NCBI RefSeq assembly: GCF_033100795.1
Contig: NZ_JAWLVI010000005.1
Location: forward strand, 124,001-188,000
From: Pseudothioclava sp033100795
GTDB taxonomy: Bacteria; Pseudomonadota; Alphaproteobacteria; Rhodobacterales; Rhodobacteraceae
Direction of reading: 5' to 3'
Length of the DNA: 64,000 bases
Numbering within the stretch: the stretch's first letter is position 1; each line of letters begins with the position of its first letter. Below the pieces are notes generated by a model, which worked only from the letters and a program-made list of their open reading frames with translations, did no database searches and was not told the origin of the DNA. Shown piece by piece: positions 33,463 to 42,168 of the stretch. Made by a program: the position numbers and the translations under genes.

Positions 33463-34454
33463 AGCTTGCCCATTTCGCGTGCGATCGAGCATCGCTCGGC
33501 CAGAGGAAAGGCCGCCAGCCCGATCAGAATGGCGAACCAGAGTGTTGTCAGGCGGATAATCGCGGTCGCGGGGACGGAAACCTCCAGCGGCACGCCCTCA
33601 AGCGACAGTAGCGCGACCATCGCAGCCTCGGCCCCGCCAAGCCCGCCCGGTGCCCCCGTCAGACCACCTGCCAGCGTTGCGAAAATGAAAACCGCAATCG
33701 CCTTGGCCAGCCCGACCTCTGTGCCCATCCACCCCAGAAGCAGGTGGAACGCCGCGCCCTCGGCGGCCCATCCGGCCAGCCCCAGAGCCAGCACAAAGGC
33801 CAGCGTCGGCCCATGTGTAAAGCGCGAAAGCGAGCGCGCCGCGATGCGCGCACGGCCAAAGAGCCGAGGCATCGTGCCGGTCGCGCGATAGGCGGCGGTG
33901 ATCAGCGCCGCAAGAAGACGTGGGCGGGTTGCGACAATTGCGGCGCCAAGCGCCAGAGCCGTCACCGGCAGGGCACCCGCAACCCCGCCCGCAGCCAGAG
34001 AAACGGCTACGCCAAGGATCAAGGCCATCGCCATCAAGTCGCCCGCGCGGTCCATCAGCACAAGGGGGGCGGAGCGCTCGACCGGCCAACCAGTCTCGCG
34101 ACGGATCCAGCGCATCCGGACCAGCTCGCCCACGCGACCGGGTGTGACCGACATGGCGAACCCGCCCAAAAAGTGAAGGAACGATTGCCCGATGCCGACG
34201 GGCAGCCCAAGGCGGCGCGCCAAAAGGTGCCAGCGCAGCGCGCGCAGGACGTAATTGCCAAGTGAAAGCGCCAGAAGCACCCCTATCTGCACCGCGCCAA
34301 GGCGCGCAATTTGGGCCCGGCTTTCGGCCCATCCGGTGTTCGCGGCCAACCCGCCAAGACCCGCCAAGACCAGCAACAAAAGCCCACCCAAAAGCGCGCC
34401 ATCACGCAAACGGCGGCGTCGAGGGGCAGAGGAGGGGGTGTTCATGGTCATCAT
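33459..34454 (-). CDS. Flippase-like membrane protein (lysylphosphatidylglycerol synthase TM family)
   Basis: Polytopic protein of about 331 residues with the family signatures RALRWHLLARRLG, GGFAMSVTPGRVGELVRM and GGLTGAPGGLGGAEAAM. The family (UPF0104-like) includes the membrane part of MprF and proteins linked to polyprenyl-lipid handling. Encoded first in an overlapping operon with dprE1 and dprE2, it may flip the finished polyprenyl-phospho-arabinose or organise the pathway; this is inference. No good Shine-Dalgarno is visible and several ATGs lie close together, so the start is uncertain by a few codons. Confidence 0.78.
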   Translation of the reverse strand: MMTMNTPSSAPRRRRLRDGALLGGLLLLVLAGLGGLAANTGWAESRAQIARLGAVQIGVLLALSLGNYVLRALRWHLLARRLGLPVGIGQSFLHFLGGFAMSVTPGRVGELVRMRWIRRETGWPVERSAPLVLMDRAGDLMAMALILGVAVSLAAGGVAGALPVTALALGAAIVATRPRLLAALITAAYRATGTMPRLFGRARIAARSLSRFTHGPTLAFVLALGLAGWAAEGAAFHLLLGWMGTEVGLAKAIAVFIFATLAGGLTGAPGGLGGAEAAMVALLSLEGVPLEVSVPATAIIRLTTLWFAILIGLAAFPLAERCSIAREMGKL

Positions 34455-34551
34455 TGGCAACTGTCTAGAGACAGAATTGGGCAAGATTATGAACTTGTTT
34501 CGGCTTGAGCGACAATTTTTGGGCAAAGAGGCGCACCATCCGCAAACAAAA

Positions 34552-34574
34552 GACCCCGCCACAGGGGCGGGGTC
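34552..34574 (-). terminator. Terminator after the CoA-transferase genes
   Basis: A 9-base stem GACCCCGCC/GGCGGGGTC with a 5-base loop, followed on the minus strand by TTTTGTTT, 21 bases after the CoA-transferase stop. It lies upstream of the flippase-like gene and separates the two same-strand operons. Confidence 0.85.
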
Positions 34575-34594
34575 CATCTGTTATTGATTGCGGC

Positions 34595-35224
34595 TTAGTT
34601 GACGAGCGTTGCGTCGGTCGCGGCGCGGAACTCTTCTTCCGAGACGCCATCGGCCAGTTCGACCAGCTTCAGCCCGCCTTCGACCACGTCCATCACGCCG
34701 AGGTTGGTGATGATGCGGTTGACGACCGACTTGCCGGTCAGCGGCAAGGTGCATTCCTTCAGAACCTTCGACTCGCCGTGCTTGTTGGTGTGGTCCATCA
34801 CCACCACCACGCGGCCGACGCCCGCCACAAGGTCCATCGCGCCGCCCATGCCCTTGACCAGCTTGCCGGGGATCATCCAGTTCGCCAGATCGCCGTTCTC
34901 GGCCACTTCCATCGCGCCCAGAATCGCCATTGCGATCTTGCCGCCACGGATCATGCCAAAGCTTTGCGCGCTGTCGAAATACGAGGTGACGGGAAGCTCG
35001 GTGATCGTCTGCTTGCCTGCGTTGATCAGGTCCGGGTCTTCGTCGCCCTCATAGGGGAACGGACCCATGCCAAGCATACCGTTTTCCGATTGCAGCACGA
35101 CCTCGACCCCCTCGGGGATGAAGTTCGGAACCAGCGTCGGGATGCCGATACCGAGGTTCACATAGGTGCCGTTTTGCAGTTCCTTGGCAGCGCGCGCCGC
35201 CATCTGGTTGCGGTCCCAGGCCAT
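34595..35224 (-). CDS. scoB: 3-oxoacid CoA-transferase, subunit B
   Basis: Beta subunit (209 residues) of succinyl-CoA:3-oxoacid CoA-transferase, which moves CoA from succinyl-CoA to acetoacetate. The catalytic glutamate is in QSENGMLGMGP, and NLGIGIPTLVPNF precedes it. Its ATG overlaps the stop of subunit A by one base (TAATG), so the subunits are made in step. The longer open frame upstream lies inside subunit A and is rejected. Confidence 0.93.
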   Translation of the reverse strand: MAWDRNQMAARAAKELQNGTYVNLGIGIPTLVPNFIPEGVEVVLQSENGMLGMGPFPYEGDEDPDLINAGKQTITELPVTSYFDSAQSFGMIRGGKIAMAILGAMEVAENGDLANWMIPGKLVKGMGGAMDLVAGVGRVVVVMDHTNKHGESKVLKECTLPLTGKSVVNRIITNLGVMDVVEGGLKLVELADGVSEEEFRAATDATLVN

Positions 35225-35928
35225 TATGCTTCCTCCCGCTTGCGCAAGGTGCGCTGTTCGATGCGTTTTTCGTGGGCGCCTTGGATCAGGCGGTGCACAT
35301 AGATGCCCGGCAGGTGGATGTGGTCGGGGTCGAGGCTGCCCACGGGGACGATCTCTTCGACTTCCATCACGCAGACCTTGCCGCACATCGCGGCCGGCGG
35401 GTTGAAGTTGCGCGCGGTCTTGCGGAAAATCGCGTTGCCGGTGGCGTCGGCCTTCCATGCTTTCACGATCGAGACATCGGCAAAGATGCCCTCTTCCATG
35501 ATGTATTCTTCGCCGTTGAAAATTTTGGTGTCCTTGCCCTCGGCGATGACGGTGCCCACACCGGTCTTGGTGTAGAAGCCGGGAATGCCTGCGCCACCTG
35601 CGCGCATCCGTTCGGCCAGCGTGCCCTGCGGGTTGAACTCCAGCTCAAGCTCGCCCGAGAGATACTGGCGCATGAACTCGGCGTTCTCGCCCACATAGGA
35701 CGACATCATCTTCTTGATCTGGCGGGTGTCCAGCAGTTTGCCAAGGCCGAACCCGTCAACGCCCGCGTTATTCGAGGCTACGGTCAGATCCTTGACACCG
35801 CTTTTCACAACCGCGTCGATCAAAAGCTCGGGGATGCCGCACAGGCCGAACCCCCCAGCCGCGATCAGCATGCCGTCGCGAAGCAGGCCATCAAGGGCGG
35901 CTTCGGCGGACGGATAAACCTTGTTCAT
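35224..35928 (-). CDS. scoA: 3-oxoacid CoA-transferase, subunit A
   Basis: Alpha subunit (234 residues): GGFGLCGIPELLIDAV, NNAGVDGFGLGKLL and IMEEGIFADVSIVKAWKAD are typical. With the beta subunit it converts acetoacetate to acetoacetyl-CoA, the step after 3-hydroxybutyrate dehydrogenase in ketone-body or PHB use. GGAGGAGAGAC precedes the ATG. It is divergent from a PAS-LuxR regulator across 136 bases containing two operator-like repeats. Confidence 0.93.
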   Translation of the reverse strand: MNKVYPSAEAALDGLLRDGMLIAAGGFGLCGIPELLIDAVVKSGVKDLTVASNNAGVDGFGLGKLLDTRQIKKMMSSYVGENAEFMRQYLSGELELEFNPQGTLAERMRAGGAGIPGFYTKTGVGTVIAEGKDTKIFNGEEYIMEEGIFADVSIVKAWKADATGNAIFRKTARNFNPPAAMCGKVCVMEVEEIVPVGSLDPDHIHLPGIYVHRLIQGAHEKRIEQRTLRKREEA

Positions 35929-35957
35929 GTCTCTCCTCCGTAAAATTTCCTGCGCCA

Positions 35958-35970
35958 GACCGGAACGGTC
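35958..35970. promoter_or_regulatory. Inverted repeat in the scoA-luxR spacer
   Basis: GACCG-GAA-CGGTC, perfect 5-base arms, 30 bases before scoA. It is operator-like, and its position near the scoA promoter fits repression or activation of the CoA-transferase genes. Confidence 0.35.
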
Positions 35971-36021
35971 ATTCGGGGCTGACTTTATCCGAGACTTGCA
36001 AATTCGCCAGCGGTCCTTCTA

Positions 36022-36049
36022 TTCGTAGGAATACGTATATGGATACGTA
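36022..36049. promoter_or_regulatory. Triple CGTA repeats before the PAS-LuxR gene
   Basis: Three copies of a TTCGTA/ATACGTA element lie 10-12 bases apart, about one helical turn, the middle one forming the palindrome ATACGTAT. They end 15 bases before the regulator's ATG. They look like binding sites for a DNA-binding dimer, most simply the adjacent PAS-LuxR protein. Confidence 0.5.
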
Positions 36050-36064
36050 GTATGGGGATGGGCG

Positions 36065-36631
36065 ATGAATCAGGGCGAGGCCGCGTATTTCGAGCAACTG
36101 GCGTTCCAGAACGCCCCCGATGCGACGCTGGTTTTGAAAGAGCGCAAGATTCTGGCGGCGAATATCCGTGTGAAAGCGGTGTTCGGCTGGGCGCCGCAAG
36201 ACTTGGTGGGGCAGTCGATCCGCATTCTCTATCCGGGCCAGACCGACTACGAGGTGATCGGTGCCCGCGCGCGGCGCGCGATGCACGAGTCGCCGGTCTA
36301 CCGGGACGAGCGTTTCATGCGGCGCAAGAACGGGCAGGTGGTCTGGATGGAGGGGCGCGGCACCGCACTGGACCGCAACGATCCGCAAAAGCTTGCGATC
36401 TGGACCTATCGGCCCATCGACACCGACGAAAGCGACAGTAGCCCGCTGACACCGGCCGAAAAACGCGTGGCGCGTTATCTGGTCAACGGGTTTACCAGCA
36501 AGGAGATCGCGCTCACAATCGGGTGCTCGCCCCGAACGGTCGAGGTGCATCGCGCGAACATGATCCGCAAGATGAAGGTGCGAAACAGCTTTGAACTGGT
36601 CAGCAGGCTCTTGGCCGCGTCCGAGAAATAA
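36065..36631 (+). CDS. PAS-LuxR transcriptional regulator (second copy of the family)
   Basis: Protein of 188 residues with a PAS domain (LAFQNAPDATLVLKERKILAAN; FMRRKNGQVVWMEGRG) and a LuxR helix-turn-helix (LTPAEKRVARYLVNGFTSKEIALTIGCSPRTVEVHR). It has the same architecture and size as the regulator near 8 kb, and both stand divergent to acyl-CoA/ketone-body genes. It probably controls scoAB, with the signal sensed by PAS. GGGGATGGGCG precedes the ATG. Confidence 0.85.
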   Translation: MNQGEAAYFEQLAFQNAPDATLVLKERKILAANIRVKAVFGWAPQDLVGQSIRILYPGQTDYEVIGARARRAMHESPVYRDERFMRRKNGQVVWMEGRGTALDRNDPQKLAIWTYRPIDTDESDSSPLTPAEKRVARYLVNGFTSKEIALTIGCSPRTVEVHRANMIRKMKVRNSFELVSRLLAASEK

Positions 36632-36668
36632 GAGTGAGCGGTTCGCGGTAAGACGGAAGGGCCGCAAA

Positions 36669-36695
36669 AAAGCCCCGCGTCTGAGGCGGGGCTTT
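36669..36695. terminator. Bidirectional terminator between luxR and topA
   Basis: A 10-base stem AAAGCCCCGC/GCGGGGCTTT with a 7-base loop. A T-run follows on the minus strand (TTTTTT) for topA, and the stem ends in TTT for the regulator gene on the plus strand. Confidence 0.85.
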
Positions 36696-36700
36696 CGGGG

Positions 36701-39259
36701 TTATTCCTTGGCTTTTTGGGCTGGCGCCTTTTTGGCCGCCGCTTTTTTCGGCGCGGCTTTCTTGGGGGCCGCCTTTTTGGTGGTTTTCTTGCCGCCCTTC
36801 GACGCCTTCGCCGCGATCAGCTCAAGCGCCTCTTCAAGCGTGATCGTCTCGGGGTCGCTGTCTTTCGGCAGGGTTGCATTGACCTTGGCCCATTTCACAT
36901 AGGGTCCGTAGCGCCCTTCCATAACGGCAATCGGGCCGCCGTCCGGGTGCTCTCCGAGTTCCTTCAGCGCCTTTGCGGTGCTCCCGCGCGCGCCTTTCGC
37001 AGCCTTTTGCGCCAGCACTTCGACCGCGCGGTTCATGCCGATGGTAAAGACCTCTTCGACATCGGGCAGGTTGGCATAGGTGCGCCCGTGTTTGACATAA
37101 GGCCCATAGCGCCCGATCGCCGCCTCGACGATCTCGCCATCGTCGGGGTGGGGGCCGATCTCGCGCGGCAGGTTCAGCAGTTGCATTGCGCGATCAAGGT
37201 CGATGCTGTCGGGCGCCCATGTCTTCGGCAGCGAGGCGCGCGGCGGTTTTGGCATATCGGCGGTGGCCTCGCCCTTTTGCACATAGGGACCAAAGCGTCC
37301 GATGCGCAGCGTAATATCCTGCCCCTCGTCCTGACCCAGAACCGTGCCATCCAGCATCGCCGTGTCCGAATCCGCGTCGGGTGCGGACAGCGGGCGGGTA
37401 AAGCGGCACTCAGGGTAGTTGGTGCAGCCGATGAAGGCGCCACCCGAGCGCGCGGTTTTCAGGTTCAGGCGTCCTTCGCCGCAGACGGGGCAGGACTTGG
37501 GGTCGCTGCCATCGGCGCGGGGGGGGTAAAGATGCGGTGCCAAAACCTCGTCGATCTTTTCCAGCACCTCACCGATGCGCAGGTCCGAGGTCTCGCCCAA
37601 AGCGGCCGAGAAATCCTTCCAGAAGCGCGCCAGCACCTCTTTGTAGTCGCGATCCCCCGCCGAAATGTCGTCAAGCTGGTCTTCCAGCGCGGCGGTGAAA
37701 TCATATTCCACATAGCGGCGGAAATAGTTGCTCAGGAAAGCCGTGACCAGACGTCCGGTATCCTCGGGGAGGAGGCGGTTCTTGTCTTTGCGGACATAGC
37801 CGCGATCCTGAATCGTCGTGACGATCGAGGCATAGGTCGAGGGGCGGCCGATGCCCAGTTCTTCCATGCGCTTCACCAGCGTCGCCTCGGTATAACGCGG
37901 CGGCGGTTGGGTGAAGTGCTGGTCGGGGGTGACGTCCTGCTTCTTGGTCGCCTCGCCTTGCATCAGTTGCGGCAAGCGTGCGCCATCATCGCCCTCGTCA
38001 TCATCGCGACCCTGGTCATAGACCTTGAGGAAGCCGTCAAAGGTAATGACCTGACCATTGGCGCGCAGCACGACCTCGCCGTCTTTCGAGGCAATATCGA
38101 CAGTGGTGCGTTCCATCCGTGCGGCGGCCATCTGGCTGGCGATAGTGCGCTTCCAGATCAGGTCGTAAAGCTTCCACTGGTCATCGGCCAGCTTCAGCTT
38201 TTCTGGCCCGCGCGACATATCGGTCGGGCGGATACATTCGTGGGCTTCCTGCGCGTTCTTGGCCTTGTTCTTATACATGCGCGGGCTGTCGGGGACATAG
38301 TTCGCGCCAAAGCGCGATTTGATCTCGTCGCGCGCGGCCATCACTGCCTCGGGGGCCATGTCGATGCCGTCGGTCCGCATATAGGTGATGTGACCGGCCT
38401 CATACAGACGTTGCGCCGCCGACATGCAGGCCTTTGCGCCCATGCCGAATTTGCGGCTGGCCTCTTGCTGCAGGGTCGAGGTCATGAAGGGCGCCCACGG
38501 GTTGCGCGTTGCGGGCTTCGCCTCGACCGATTGCACGAACAGATCGCGCGAGTTGACCGCGTGCACCGCCAGTTCCGCAGCGGTCGCGTTCGGCAGATCG
38601 AATTTCTCCAGCTTCTTGCCGCCCAGAACCGTCAGGCGCGCCTCGAACTCTTGACCGCGGGGCGTTTGCAGCTTGGCGATGACGGTCCAGTATTCCTGCG
38701 CCTTGAACGCTTCGATTTCCATCTCGCGCTCGACGATCAGGCGCAGGCAGACCGACTGCACGCGACCGGCGGATTTCGCGCCCGGCAGTTTGCGCCAAAG
38801 CACCGGCGACAGGTTGAAGCCGACCAGATAATCCAGCGCGCGGCGTGCAAGATAGGCTTCGACCAGCGGCGCATCGACCTGACGGGGATGTTTCATCGCC
38901 TCGGTGATCGCGGATTTGGTGATCGCGTTGAAGGTCACGCGCGAGACATTCTTGCCCTTGAGCTTTTTCTCCAGCGCCTCTTGCAGGTGCCACGAGATTG
39001 CCTCGCCCTCGCGATCAGGGTCGGTTGCGAGGATCAGCGTATCGTCGTCTTTCAGCGCATCCGTGATCGCCTTGATGTGCTTTTTCGAGTCGCTCGCGAC
39101 TTCCCATTTCATCGCAAACTCGTTCTCGGGATCGACCGAGCCATCCTTCGGCGGCAGATCGCGCACATGCCCGAACGAGGCCAGAACCGTATAGTCGGAC
39201 CCGAGATATTTGTTGATTGTCTTGGCCTTAGCCGGAGATTCGACAACAACAACAGCCAT
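36701..39259 (-). CDS. topA: DNA topoisomerase I
   Basis: Type IA topoisomerase of 852 residues that relaxes negative supercoils. The Toprim start MAVVVVESPAKAKTINKYLG is at residue 1, the active-site Tyr293 lies in ITYMRTDG, and a single four-Cys zinc ribbon (CPVCGEGRLNLK...CTNYPECRF) is near residue 590. Several TopoI C-terminal repeats (GRYGPYV) follow, and the last ~35 residues form a Lys/Ala/Pro tail that should bind DNA nonspecifically. Full length, with the expected domains. Confidence 0.96.
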   Translation of the reverse strand: MAVVVVESPAKAKTINKYLGSDYTVLASFGHVRDLPPKDGSVDPENEFAMKWEVASDSKKHIKAITDALKDDDTLILATDPDREGEAISWHLQEALEKKLKGKNVSRVTFNAITKSAITEAMKHPRQVDAPLVEAYLARRALDYLVGFNLSPVLWRKLPGAKSAGRVQSVCLRLIVEREMEIEAFKAQEYWTVIAKLQTPRGQEFEARLTVLGGKKLEKFDLPNATAAELAVHAVNSRDLFVQSVEAKPATRNPWAPFMTSTLQQEASRKFGMGAKACMSAAQRLYEAGHITYMRTDGIDMAPEAVMAARDEIKSRFGANYVPDSPRMYKNKAKNAQEAHECIRPTDMSRGPEKLKLADDQWKLYDLIWKRTIASQMAAARMERTTVDIASKDGEVVLRANGQVITFDGFLKVYDQGRDDDEGDDGARLPQLMQGEATKKQDVTPDQHFTQPPPRYTEATLVKRMEELGIGRPSTYASIVTTIQDRGYVRKDKNRLLPEDTGRLVTAFLSNYFRRYVEYDFTAALEDQLDDISAGDRDYKEVLARFWKDFSAALGETSDLRIGEVLEKIDEVLAPHLYPPRADGSDPKSCPVCGEGRLNLKTARSGGAFIGCTNYPECRFTRPLSAPDADSDTAMLDGTVLGQDEGQDITLRIGRFGPYVQKGEATADMPKPPRASLPKTWAPDSIDLDRAMQLLNLPREIGPHPDDGEIVEAAIGRYGPYVKHGRTYANLPDVEEVFTIGMNRAVEVLAQKAAKGARGSTAKALKELGEHPDGGPIAVMEGRYGPYVKWAKVNATLPKDSDPETITLEEALELIAAKASKGGKKTTKKAAPKKAAPKKAAAKKAPAQKAKE

Positions 39260-39350
39260 GGGGACCTCGTGAAATGCGCTTTACGTTCTGGGCGCGGACC
39301 TTGTGACTGTTCGGTGCGGATTGTCAATCCACGCATTGCTGGCGGGGGCG

Positions 39351-40481
39351 TCAGGCCGTAGGGAGCCGGCTGATTTTGCCGCCCGGATGGCGCAGCACCA
39401 GCCCGTCCAGCTCCAGCGGCAAAAGCGCGACCGCGAACTCGGAGGCTGTTATCTCAAGATCGCGGATGACCTGATCTTCGGCGGTGGGGCTTGGCCCGAG
39501 CAGGTCCAGAAGGCGGGCGGCTATATCCGTTGCGGGGGGCTTTGGTGGCGCGGCGTCTGGCGGTGCGGGGGGCGTTTCGGGGGGGTGTTCCAGAACTAAC
39601 GCCTCCAATACATCGCGCCCGCCGCGCACCAAAAGCGCGCCGTCGCGTAACAGTTGGTTGCACCCGCCCGCGCGCCCGTCGAACGGATGGCCCGGAACTG
39701 CCATGACCTCGCGCCCTTGGTCCAGTGCGCAGCGCGCGGTAATCAGGCTGCCCGATTGCGGTGCAGCCTCGATCACGACGACAGCCTGCGACAGGCCGGA
39801 AATGATGCGATTGCGCTGCGGAAAGTGGCGCGCCTGCGGTTGAAGACCGGGCGGGCCTTCGGACAGGCGCAGGCCGGTTTCGGCGATTTTGCCCGCCAGA
39901 TCTTTGTTCTCTTGCGGGTAAATAACGTCAATGCCACCCGCCTGCACCGCGATGGTGCCGGTGTCCAGCGTGGTCTCATGGGCGATTGTGTCGATCCCGC
40001 GCGCCAGCCCCGAGACGGTGGTAACGCCCGCCTGTCCCAACTCTTGCGCGATGGCCTGCGTCATCCGCCGCCCCAGAGACGAGGCATTGCGCGCGCCCAC
40101 CAGTGCGACGAGTGACGTGGTTAGTAGTTCGATCCGCCCGAGCGCCCAAAGCACCGCCGGAGGGTCGTCAAGCTCCATCAGTTGCGCCGGATAATCGGTG
40201 CCACCATAGCACAAAAGCCGCGCGCCCGCGCGGGTGCCTGCGCGCAGTTCAGCCTCGGCCTCGGTGATGGAAAACGCGGAATAGTCCTTAACGCCAGCGA
40301 TGCGCGCAACCTCGGGCAGGGCGTCAAGCGCGGCCTGCGCCGAGCCGTGTTCGTGCAGCAGGCGTTTGAAGGTCGTCGGCCCCACGCGACGCGAACGAAT
40401 AAGGCGGAGAACCGACAGATTATCTTCTTCCGTGGTGGGTGGGGTGAAGGGGGTGGGAATAGAAAACAGATCTGCTTTCAT
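39351..40481 (-). CDS. dprA: DNA processing protein DprA
   Basis: Single-strand-DNA binder that loads RecA on incoming DNA in transformation; in Rhodobacter capsulatus it is also needed to receive gene transfer agent DNA and is under CtrA control. The 376-residue protein has an N-terminal HhH/SAM-like region, the Rossmann core (ALVGARNASSLGRRM, VSGLARGIDTIAH, FPQRNRIISGLS, EVMAVPGHPFD) and a C-terminal winged-helix (DLEITASEFAVALLPLELDGLV). A CtrA-like box lies ~45 bases upstream of its start. Confidence 0.94.
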   Translation of the reverse strand: MKADLFSIPTPFTPPTTEEDNLSVLRLIRSRRVGPTTFKRLLHEHGSAQAALDALPEVARIAGVKDYSAFSITEAEAELRAGTRAGARLLCYGGTDYPAQLMELDDPPAVLWALGRIELLTTSLVALVGARNASSLGRRMTQAIAQELGQAGVTTVSGLARGIDTIAHETTLDTGTIAVQAGGIDVIYPQENKDLAGKIAETGLRLSEGPPGLQPQARHFPQRNRIISGLSQAVVVIEAAPQSGSLITARCALDQGREVMAVPGHPFDGRAGGCNQLLRDGALLVRGGRDVLEALVLEHPPETPPAPPDAAPPKPPATDIAARLLDLLGPSPTAEDQVIRDLEITASEFAVALLPLELDGLVLRHPGGKISRLPTA

Positions 40482-40525
40482 CCGATCCTCCGCCTCATTC
40501 GTAGGTTAATTTACACAGCTCTAGG

Positions 40526-40540
40526 TTAATAAAGTGTTAC
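40526..40540 (-). promoter_or_regulatory. CtrA-like box upstream of dprA
   Basis: On the dprA strand it reads GTAA-CACTTTA-TTAACC, one base from the CtrA consensus TTAA-N7-TTAA(C). A second TTAACC lies 20 bases closer to the gene. CtrA control of dprA is reported in Rhodobacter capsulatus, which supports the call. Confidence 0.6.
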
Positions 40541-40575
40541 CAGAATCGGCCCATCCCGCATTTGTTTCAAATTTT

Positions 40576-41997
40576 TCAGGCTCCCGCTCCGCCGACCGTC
40601 AGCCCGCCGATCATCAACGTCGGCTGGCCCACGCCGACGGGCACCCATTGCCCCGCCTTGCCGCAGTTGCCGACACCCGGATCAAGTGCCATGTCGTTGC
40701 CGATCGCCTTGATCTGGCGCATCGCGGTGGGGCCGTCGCCGATCAGGGTGGCACCTCGGATCGGAGCGCCGACGACGCCGTTTTTCACGCGATAGGCCTC
40801 GGTGCAGTTAAAGACGAACTTGCCGTTGGTGATGTCCACCTGACCGCCGCCAAAGCCGACTGCATAGATCCCGTCTTTCAGGTCGCGCAGGATGGCCTCG
40901 GGGGCGGCATCGCCACCCAGCATATAGGTGTTGGTCATGCGCGGCATCGGGATATGAGCATAGCTTTCACGCCGCCCGTTGCCGGTGGGCGAAACCCCCA
41001 TCAGGCGGGCGTTCTGGCGGTCTTGCATATAGCCGACCAGCACGCCGTCCTCGATCAGCACATTGCGTCCCGACGGTGTGCCCTCGTCGTCAACGGTGAT
41101 CGAGCCACGCCGGTCGGGGATCGTGCCGTCATCCAGAACGGTTACGCCTTTGGAGGCCACCTGCTGCCCCATCAGCCCCGCAAAGGCCGAGGATTTCTTG
41201 CGGTTGAAGTCGCCCTCCAGCCCGTGCCCGACCGCCTCGTGCAAAAGCACACCGGGCCAGCCCGGCCCCAGCACCACGTCCATCTGTCCGGCGGGCGCGG
41301 GTTCTGCCGCAAGATTGACGCAGGCGATCCGCAACGCCTCGCGCGCGGCGCCCTGCCAATGCGCTGGCTCCATCAGCCCCGCCAGACCATAGCGCCCGCC
41401 GCCGCCATGGCTGCCGCTTTCGCGCCGCCCGTTCTCTTCGACGATGACCGAGACATTGATCCGCGCCATCGGGCGGATGTCCGAGACCAGATCGCCTTCG
41501 GGGCGCAGGATGAACACCTCTTGCAGGCTGGCCGCGACCGAAGCCGAAACCTGCACGACGCGCGGATCGAGCGCGCGGGTGAAGGCGTCGATCTCGCGCA
41601 GGAGGTCGATCTTGGCGGCAAAAGGCGCGTCACCCATCGGATTCACATCGCCATAAAGGTGCCGGTTGGTGCGCGCGGGCGGGGGCGCCATCACGCCGCC
41701 GCCATCACCCACGGCCAGACGCGCTGTTTCGACCGCGCGCCGCAGGGCGGATTCGGAGACCTCTGTCGAATGGGCATAACCCGCGACCTCGCCCTTGACC
41801 GCGCGCAGCCCGAATCCCTCGGAGGCATCATAGCTGGCGGTCTTGACCCGCCCGTCATCAAACACCAGCGCTTCCGAGCGGCGACGTTCGAGAAACAGCT
41901 CGCCATCCTCGGCCCCGACGGTCGCTTCGCGCAGCAGACGCAGGGCGCTTTCTTGATCGAGCATCGTTTCGAACGGCTGGAAATGTTCGTCGCTCAT
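40576..41997 (-). CDS. tldD: Metalloprotease TldD
   Basis: Zinc protease subunit of the TldD/TldE (PmbA) pair, which trims peptides such as microcin precursors and unstructured chains. The HExxxH motif HEAVGH is at residues 253-258 of 473; GEVAGYAHSTE and DDEGTPSGRN are also family-typical. TldE is not in the window. Start: ATG behind GAAGGAGAC. Confidence 0.93.
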   Translation of the reverse strand: MSDEHFQPFETMLDQESALRLLREATVGAEDGELFLERRRSEALVFDDGRVKTASYDASEGFGLRAVKGEVAGYAHSTEVSESALRRAVETARLAVGDGGGVMAPPPARTNRHLYGDVNPMGDAPFAAKIDLLREIDAFTRALDPRVVQVSASVAASLQEVFILRPEGDLVSDIRPMARINVSVIVEENGRRESGSHGGGGRYGLAGLMEPAHWQGAAREALRIACVNLAAEPAPAGQMDVVLGPGWPGVLLHEAVGHGLEGDFNRKKSSAFAGLMGQQVASKGVTVLDDGTIPDRRGSITVDDEGTPSGRNVLIEDGVLVGYMQDRQNARLMGVSPTGNGRRESYAHIPMPRMTNTYMLGGDAAPEAILRDLKDGIYAVGFGGGQVDITNGKFVFNCTEAYRVKNGVVGAPIRGATLIGDGPTAMRQIKAIGNDMALDPGVGNCGKAGQWVPVGVGQPTLMIGGLTVGGAGA

Positions 41998-42103
41998 GGC
42001 TGTCTCCTTCGGTCTAACATGCAGAAAAGTGACACAATGTCGCACCTTTCTCTTGCCCGACCATTCCTAATGTGTTTTCAAAATGAATATAGACGACCGG
42101 ATC

Positions 42104-42152
42104 GGACGAAGGGAAGCGTCCGTGCCCCGGTCGGGCGGTAGGGAGAACCGCC
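42104..42152 (+). promoter_or_regulatory. Two hairpins in the ctaC leader
   Basis: GGACG-N8-CGTCC and GGCGGT-AGGGAGA-ACCGCC lie in the 60 bases before the ctaC ATG. They may stabilise or regulate the oxidase transcript. No known riboswitch fold was recognised. Confidence 0.35.
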
Positions 42153-42168
42153 TTCAGGGAACGGGAAT

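Noticed and set aside
35225..35458. N-terminal extension of CoA-transferase subunit B
   Set aside because: It lies inside subunit A in another frame; the TAATG junction gives the correct start.
36716..39361. 881-codon open frame on the plus strand opposite topA
   Set aside because: It mirrors topA codon by codon, has no family motif, and its composition (Arg/His/Gln-rich) is that of an antisense shadow in GC-rich DNA.
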